This document shows, in pieces, positions 6,701-10,040 of a stretch of 10,040 nucleotides of DNA. The stretch's first letter is position 1. The number at the start of each line of letters is the position of its first letter. The stretch comes from Sporisorium sorghi (lineage: Eukaryota > Basidiomycota > Ustilaginomycetes > Ustilaginales > Ustilaginaceae), in assembly GCA_023212695.1 (NCBI GenBank), contig JALCCG010000472.1, positions 1 through 10,040 on the forward strand. Reading direction: 5' to 3'. Position numbers and translations under genes: made by a program. The notes beneath the pieces were generated by a model, which was given only the letters and a program-made list of their open reading frames with translations, was not told where the DNA came from and did no database searches.

Positions 6701-9185
6701 GCTGCTGGTTGAGCGCGCGCAGCTCTTCCACCGCGCGGTTGCGTTCGCGCGACTGCTCTTGGAGCTGCTGAGTGAGTCGATCCGATGTCTGGTCCTTGCG
6801 GCGTGCTGCATCTCTGGCGGAATCAAGATCCATTTCGAGCTTACGAACCAGCTCGCGCTTCTTTTCTAGCTCTTCGCCCAGACGACGCAGCTTTTCAGGA
6901 GCGGCGCCGTCGAGGAAGGTAAAGCCGCTGATGGCGCTGAGGTCCGACTCGAGCCGATTGTGACGGAGCGGATCTTGGGGTCCTCTGGGAATGTAAGGCT
7001 CGTCTGCCGACGGCTGGTAGCGATGACCAGCGTCTCGATAGCGTGCGATGCCCACAGCAGAAGCGGAGGCCGAGGGGGCGAGCGACTCGAAGGAAGCAGA
7101 GGCGGTGAGGAAAGGCAGCTTCTCTTCCATGACCTGTCGGTCGGACTCGAGATGCTGGACACGCTCCGAGAGGGTAGCAGCCTGGTGTTCGAGGAGCTTG
7201 CGACGGAGAGTGGTGGCGCGATCGGACCATTTGAGGAGCTCGTTGGCGACCTTGTCGACCTTGGCTGTAGCTAGAGCAACGTCTTCGTCGGCTTTGGCTT
7301 CGTTGGCAGAGATGCTGAGTACGCGACTTCGAGCTGCAAAGGAGGAGGAGGTGGTGGAAGTGGAAGCAGATGCATTTGCGTTGGGCAAACGTGGCGAGGT
7401 GGGCGAAACGGCGAGGTTCACAGATGAAGTGGGAGAGTGGGCCGATGCGGCGGTGGTGCGGTGGGCCTTGCGAAGGGCAATGGCAGCATCGTGGATCTTG
7501 ATTTCGACCTTGAGCTTGGTGCGAAGGCTCTGAACCTTGCGCTCGACGTGTTTGAGATCGCGCTTCGCTTCGGCGACTTCCTCCAAGCTGAGAGTGCCGT
7601 ACTCTTGGCAGTCGACTCGAGCCTGATCCAGCAAGAGACGGTGGAGCATGTCTTCGCGATTGCTGGGATTGAGGCTAGAGAAGCCGAATGCCGAGGTGCC
7701 GGCCGCAGAGCTAATGACGGAGCCGCCGTAAGAGGACGGAGGTGCGTGAGACCAGTTGGAAGCCTGGAGGAGGCCGGCTTTGTCCGGTCTGGACGATGAG
7801 AAGGGTTGCCTACCATTGACGTTGGACATGGACGATTGAATGGAAGGATTGGAAGAGTGGAAAGCGCTGCCGGGCGACCGGGGGAACTTGGCCGACAAAG
7901 AGCCAGAATGGGTCGACTTGCTTGACGCGGTTTGCATGCCTGCCGAGGTCAAAGCAGGTGAAGGAAAGGAGAAGGAGGCCATGGCACCAACGTTGGGATC
8001 GGCTGAGCTGGAAGGGGCAGCCGAGGAACTCTCTCCCCAGACGGGCTCGTTGCTGAGAGGCAGCGAGGTCGAAATGGTCAAAGCTAAAGGTGCAGCCATG
8101 TCTGGTGTCGAGGCGGACCGACTAGCGCGACTGCCCAAGTAGGGCGATTCGCGTGCTTCGGGGACCACTTCGAGAGCGTGTCCGGCCAGGTAGCGCGCAG
8201 CGACGAGGGGAGGCTGCTCTGTGTGTGGCGCAATCTGCGACGAGGAAGCGGGCCCTCGCGTCTGAATGCCCAATCCGTACTTGGCGCCGGCAGTCGGTTT
8301 TGTGTAGGTGCGATGGGGATGGGGGAGCGAGTCGGCAGCCGAGTTGGCGAGAGAGGAGATGGCGCTCTGATAGGACGAGGTGCGAGACATGGCTGGATGG
8401 TAGAGTTCGCTGGCAGCCAGCTCGCTGTTGGCGTTGTCGGAGCCTCTGCGCGAACCCGCCACAGAGGTGGTTGCGAGACCTAGCATTTCTAAGTCGAGAG
8501 GAGTGCGCCGAGAGGCTGTGGTGGCCGACGTGGAGCGGGTCGAGTCGTCTCCGGAGAAAGAGTCGGAGAAGAACGACCTTGGCTCGGTGAGATGCAAGTT
8601 CAAGGTGTCATGCGATGTGGAAGCGGATGCGTTGGGGTCGCCAAACTTGGTAAAAGCATGATGGAGCGGGTGGTCGTCGGGAGTGCGGACTGTGGTGTCG
8701 AAGCTGGTCGTGACGGTGGTGTGAGATTGGTCAGCAGCCGAGACGGGGGAGGTCGGCAACTCGGTGGTATCGGTGGATTGCGATCCGATGTGTTCGTTGG
8801 ATGACGACGGCGTGATGGTTTCTTGGTCGAGTCTGGACTTTGCTGCGGTGGTGAAGCGGACGGGCTTGGCGCCAGCATCGGTGGGCCCGAGTTTGCGGAT
8901 GGTGGCGGTGCTTGCCATTGTGATGGTGGCGGCGGCAAAGACAGCTGAGGACGCCGAGGCGGTGCTCATGAAGCTCTCTGCGCGTTCGAGGCGTGTGGGC
9001 GGAAGCGCATGAGGGTCCCGATGAGTGCGGAGAGAGCTCTCTGGCCAGCGTGAGGAGGAAGCGGTAGAGTCGATGCTGGTCGAGGGAGTGGAGGATCCCA
9101 GACGAGCGCCTTGCTCGAGGCGGGATGAGACGAGCTGAGTTGGAGCATCCGCCCATCGATTGTTGGGCGAAGGTAAGCGCGCCAT
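3729..9185 (-). CDS. Large coiled-coil protein with probable Uds1 (up-regulated during septation) domain
   Basis: One uninterrupted frame encodes 1818 residues ending at TGA (3731-3729). I start at ATG 9185 because it has A at -3 and G at +4 and is the first in-frame ATG after an in-frame TGA at 9305-9303. A TTG six codons upstream could only lengthen the frame. Residues 1-500 are Ser/Thr/Pro-rich and probably disordered. Residues about 509-690 resemble the Uds1 domain (PF15456): EDMLHRLLLDQARVDCQEYG, then long charged helices, split by a Ser/Thr/Pro insert at about 577-620. A long coiled coil runs from about 763 to 1282 (containing ERDELFHAFERRLE), a short one at about 1457-1500, and a C-terminal one at about 1712-1797. 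Between them lie a KEN box (1439-1441) and CDK-type sites S1584-P-T-R and T1613-P-Q-K. No membrane segment or enzyme motif is seen. Uds1 proteins in fission yeast are induced at septation, so a structural role at septum, cortex or microtubules is inferred, not shown. A generic coiled-coil scaffold is the alternative. Confidence 0.85.
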   Translation of the reverse strand: MARLPSPNNRWADAPTQLVSSRLEQGARLGSSTPSTSIDSTASSSRWPESSLRTHRDPHALPPTRLERAESFMSTASASSAVFAAATITMASTATIRKLGPTDAGAKPVRFTTAAKSRLDQETITPSSSNEHIGSQSTDTTELPTSPVSAADQSHTTVTTSFDTTVRTPDDHPLHHAFTKFGDPNASASTSHDTLNLHLTEPRSFFSDSFSGDDSTRSTSATTASRRTPLDLEMLGLATTSVAGSRRGSDNANSELAASELYHPAMSRTSSYQSAISSLANSAADSLPHPHRTYTKPTAGAKYGLGIQTRGPASSSQIAPHTEQPPLVAARYLAGHALEVVPEARESPYLGSRASRSASTPDMAAPLALTISTSLPLSNEPVWGESSSAAPSSSADPNVGAMASFSFPSPALTSAGMQTASSKSTHSGSLSAKFPRSPGSAFHSSNPSIQSSMSNVNGRQPFSSSRPDKAGLLQASNWSHAPPSSYGGSVISSAAGTSAFGFSSLNPSNREDMLHRLLLDQARVDCQEYGTLSLEEVAEAKRDLKHVERKVQSLRTKLKVEIKIHDAAIALRKAHRTTAASAHSPTSSVNLAVSPTSPRLPNANASASTSTTSSSFAARSRVLSISANEAKADEDVALATAKVDKVANELLKWSDRATTLRRKLLEHQAATLSERVQHLESDRQVMEEKLPFLTASASFESLAPSASASAVGIARYRDAGHRYQPSADEPYIPRGPQDPLRHNRLESDLSAISGFTFLDGAAPEKLRRLGEELEKKRELVRKLEMDLDSARDAARRKDQTSDRLTQQLQEQSRERNRAVEELRALNQQLSRQDELTRQSQEQAVKAATADVEQRMQKQFEQKEDALVNAKAEVMAAQRSLSDIQSRLDAAEKDSKALQLRAETAERALDEHKRKLEDVQGESDRQRSAGSQDLASLQAELFTVKAAHATADTLATERAGTIAELEKQLKQVRSTLEAEKQTLAADHAAATSALEKQLDQLRSDLSAESRNRADAEEALTTSRKQIVDTQTRADQADSKLRELELAVGAERRIMAERDELFHAFERRLESAEKRLQEQDKRCARMLGKLEGREEMDDLLERIKAGAAGVAKKKKTAGQDIAGLLSSLETHIGDLELELARANAQIAGSPRDSIAASEAPASNSHDVQLEASIQEVQKWKAEAERLEELLQAEKDRQTQAEVSAQDSTRLQQLEAEVLALSEQNKSVKLEEQQRSSKLENDLQDLSAKYAELERQGKERVAQLQDKLERLETRNRELEKQLRNNASDPASPAGSIDALPLRASKIASPLSATFPQQNKGVGNLIDRFGGGRKISSELRADDSLAALQACIRSVESLRAMLPDLSAAAKGSADLHALRDAFQAGSALPISPTSAMSSPTSARSVLGAAGLQAELDATAERLRSTLAISRAVIDLALEAEADKENRGPSGHAVSCAETDALASQQALVTRVTSLTAKVKQQTDREKRLKAELAEVRQQLEEAQSAQRVPSSPSGLTLGNDSMLGLSTSTSPAKFGLGDLLGMPKTLGRTGSNQSLRTLMADKAITIPTGGASSLAPPRSPAGVDGLPSPTRSNHSVYSSPSIRYISPFAPSSFEARTPQKHAAEPRSLGVDGGSAGNVSLSNTSSSNANETWDSMSLRSVSSPSSTQLGLPSSSGSLAGTSQSSASAQPRTGAADASAANGSTPNGMVKRTITLGMDVPQLVSRVRELERQLAQTASIRQRADRAIELEAQLREANQAYTKLLDRMDTERVIGTHQKVEMLNELNETQTKLQTTKAQIQRAHTLSPFVSPMVVAAPLPPPKD

Positions 9186-9302
9186 GCTCCTCGCTACGTC
9201 CAATATGTGCGTGTGCGGATGAGCGCCGCGAGACGAGAGGCTTGCGAACTGAGCTATTTGAGCCGGGTGATCCGAGGAAACGGCGTCAAGAGTATCGAAA
9301 GT

Positions 9303-9314
9303 TCAAATGGTCAT
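9303..9314 (-). promoter_or_regulatory. Minimal upstream ORF (three codons plus stop)
   Basis: On the - strand the sequence reads ATG ACC ATT TGA, encoding Met-Thr-Ile. The context is good: A at -3 and -2, G at -1. It starts 129 bases before the main ATG, in the same frame, and its TGA is the nearest in-frame stop upstream of the main start. If the leader is transcribed this far, a scanning ribosome would meet this ORF first and would have to re-initiate or leak past it. Translation is not shown by the sequence. Confidence 0.45.
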
Positions 9315-9490
9315 CTTTTTGGTCGTCCAAGTGGAAGGATGTCGGAGCGTGCGATGCAATGGCTGGTTGACTGGCTGAAAGAGAAGGCGGAACCGTGGGA
9401 ATGGAATGACGATGCGGGGTTCTTTTCCTTGATGAAAGGGCAAACGGAGCGTGCGTGGTGGATGCAAAGAAAGGTTCGACCGACGCAGTT

Positions 9491-9505
9491 GAGATGAGAT
9501 GAGAT
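9491..9505. repeat. Short tandem repeat (GAGAT)3
   Basis: Three perfect GAGAT units lie in the upstream region of the Uds1-like gene. On its transcribed strand they read ATCTC x3, part of the general pyrimidine-rich run. No specific function is supported. Confidence 0.7.
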
Positions 9506-9663
9506 GAATGCGTTTCCGAGATGAAAGTGTGAGAAAAAGAGCAAACAAAACGCCACTTGATGCAATGAAGACGGAAGGACCGATGAGGGGGTTGAGGTTG
9601 AGGGAGAGGTTGCTGAGTGACGAGCTGATAGAGGTGATTGAGAGAAAATGACCGCTTGCTGCT

Positions 9664-9668
<5 letters not shown>

Positions 9669-9711
<43 letters not shown>
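9669..9711. repeat. (CT)21 / (GA)21 dinucleotide microsatellite
   Basis: There are 21 uninterrupted CT units plus a final C, preceded by an imperfect CTCTCT stretch from 9662. It lies about 485 bases upstream of the Uds1-like start codon and reads as (GA)n on that gene's strand. Long CT/GA tracts in promoters can exclude nucleosomes or bind GAGA-type factors, but no such role is shown here. The length is likely polymorphic and prone to sequencing error. Confidence 0.95.
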
Positions 9712-9715
<4 letters not shown>

Positions 9716-9825
9716 TCTGCCTGCTCGTCTAGGCCTTTCGCAGTCGGACAATCCGGCGCCTTTTCTTTCTTGTCGGAAGTCTATGTTCGCAACTCGGCTC
9801 TCCTGCCGACGACGACGAATGCACA

Positions 9826-9850
9826 GTGTGCGTGTGTTTGCGTGTGTGTG
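9826..9850. repeat. GT-rich low-complexity patch
   Basis: A 25-base stretch is mostly alternating G and T with two interruptions. It lies between the CT microsatellite and the A-rich edge of the window. It is only low-complexity upstream DNA as far as can be seen. Confidence 0.7.
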
Positions 9851-9885
9851 CCCTTTTCCGCAACTTTGTGGCTGCAAAGCGTGTG

Positions 9886-9974
9886 CATCATCATCGTCCC
9901 GCGTTCCGGCTCTTGGTCTGCTCAGAGCACTCGCTTGCCACCTCAAATGCCAAAAGCCAAAACAAAAAAAAAAA

Positions 9975-10040
<66 letters not shown>
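9886..10040. other. Gene-free edge ending in an extreme poly(A) run
   Basis: After about 60 bases of ordinary sequence, an A-rich stretch starts near 9952. It contains A11 (9964-9974), one C, and then an uninterrupted run of 62 A (9976-10037) before AGAG at the window end. It could be a long poly(dA:dT) tract in the distal promoter, the tail of a retroposed sequence on the + strand, or an assembly artefact at a contig edge. No retroelement gene lies next to it within the window. Confidence 0.7.

Larger units (their letters stand above)
9186..9885 (-). promoter_or_regulatory. Probable promoter and long, ATG-poor 5' leader of the Uds1-like gene
   Basis: This 700-base stretch upstream of the start codon has no credible ORF. 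On the transcribed (-) strand 9240-9655 is pyrimidine-rich, a common feature of fungal core promoters and leaders. By eye, the - strand contains a single ATG in 9186-9885, against about 22 on the + strand. That fits a long transcribed leader selected against upstream starts. I see no clear TATA box and no convincing 5'-splice donor on the - strand. The transcription start cannot be placed from sequence alone. Confidence 0.5.

Noticed and set aside
9186..9203. Start of the Uds1-like gene at TTG 9203
   Set aside because: TTG is a poor eukaryotic start, and an ATG in strong context follows six codons later.
9286..9946. - strand frames of 142 and 211 codons through the CT microsatellite, giving Glu-Arg repeats
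   Set aside because: Both start at TTG, not ATG, and the repeats are the translated microsatellite. The region looks like leader and promoter.
1..10040. CRISPR array, bacterial-type defence system, transposase or tRNA/rRNA gene
   Set aside because: No spaced direct repeats other than the telomere and simple repeats, no transposase or integrase motifs, and no RNA-gene signature were seen. The gene style is fungal.

Overview
The window looks like the left end of a chromosome or contig from a basidiomycete fungus. A smut (Ustilaginomycotina) is my best guess. The guess rests on the TTAGGG-type telomere, GC-rich and C-ending codons, a 5.4-kb gene without visible introns, and a secreted-type protein with many WSC domains. 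No database search was possible, so the taxon is an inference.

Layout. (1) Positions 1-77 are telomeric CCCTAA repeats, 13 units with one shortened unit. (2) The repeats stop directly inside a protein-coding gene on the + strand (78-3513). The gene has two Ig-like (ASH / choice-of-anchor-D type) segments, then six WSC domains separated by Ser/Thr-rich stalks. It has lost its promoter, start codon and signal peptide to the chromosome end, and it changes reading frame near 548-556. I call it a 5'-truncated, frameshifted pseudogene whose last 3 kb are still fully open. (3) Positions 3514-3728 are a short convergent 3' intergenic region. (4) Positions 9185-3729 on the - strand encode an intact 1818-residue coiled-coil protein with a probable Uds1 (up-regulated during septation) domain, long disordered stretches, a KEN box and CDK-type sites. 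(5) Positions 9186-10040 are the upstream region of that gene. On the transcribed strand it is pyrimidine-rich and almost free of ATG. It carries one three-codon upstream ORF, a (CT)21 microsatellite, a GT-rich patch and, at the window edge, a 62-base A run.

The two genes show no sign of working together: they converge, and they belong to cell-surface carbohydrate binding and septation respectively. The main story is structural. The chromosome seems to have broken inside a WSC gene and been capped by a new telomere at a native TAACCCT sequence, which now leaves a probable cell-cycle gene within 4 kb of the end. I found no RNA gene, transposase, CRISPR array or recognisable new multi-gene system.
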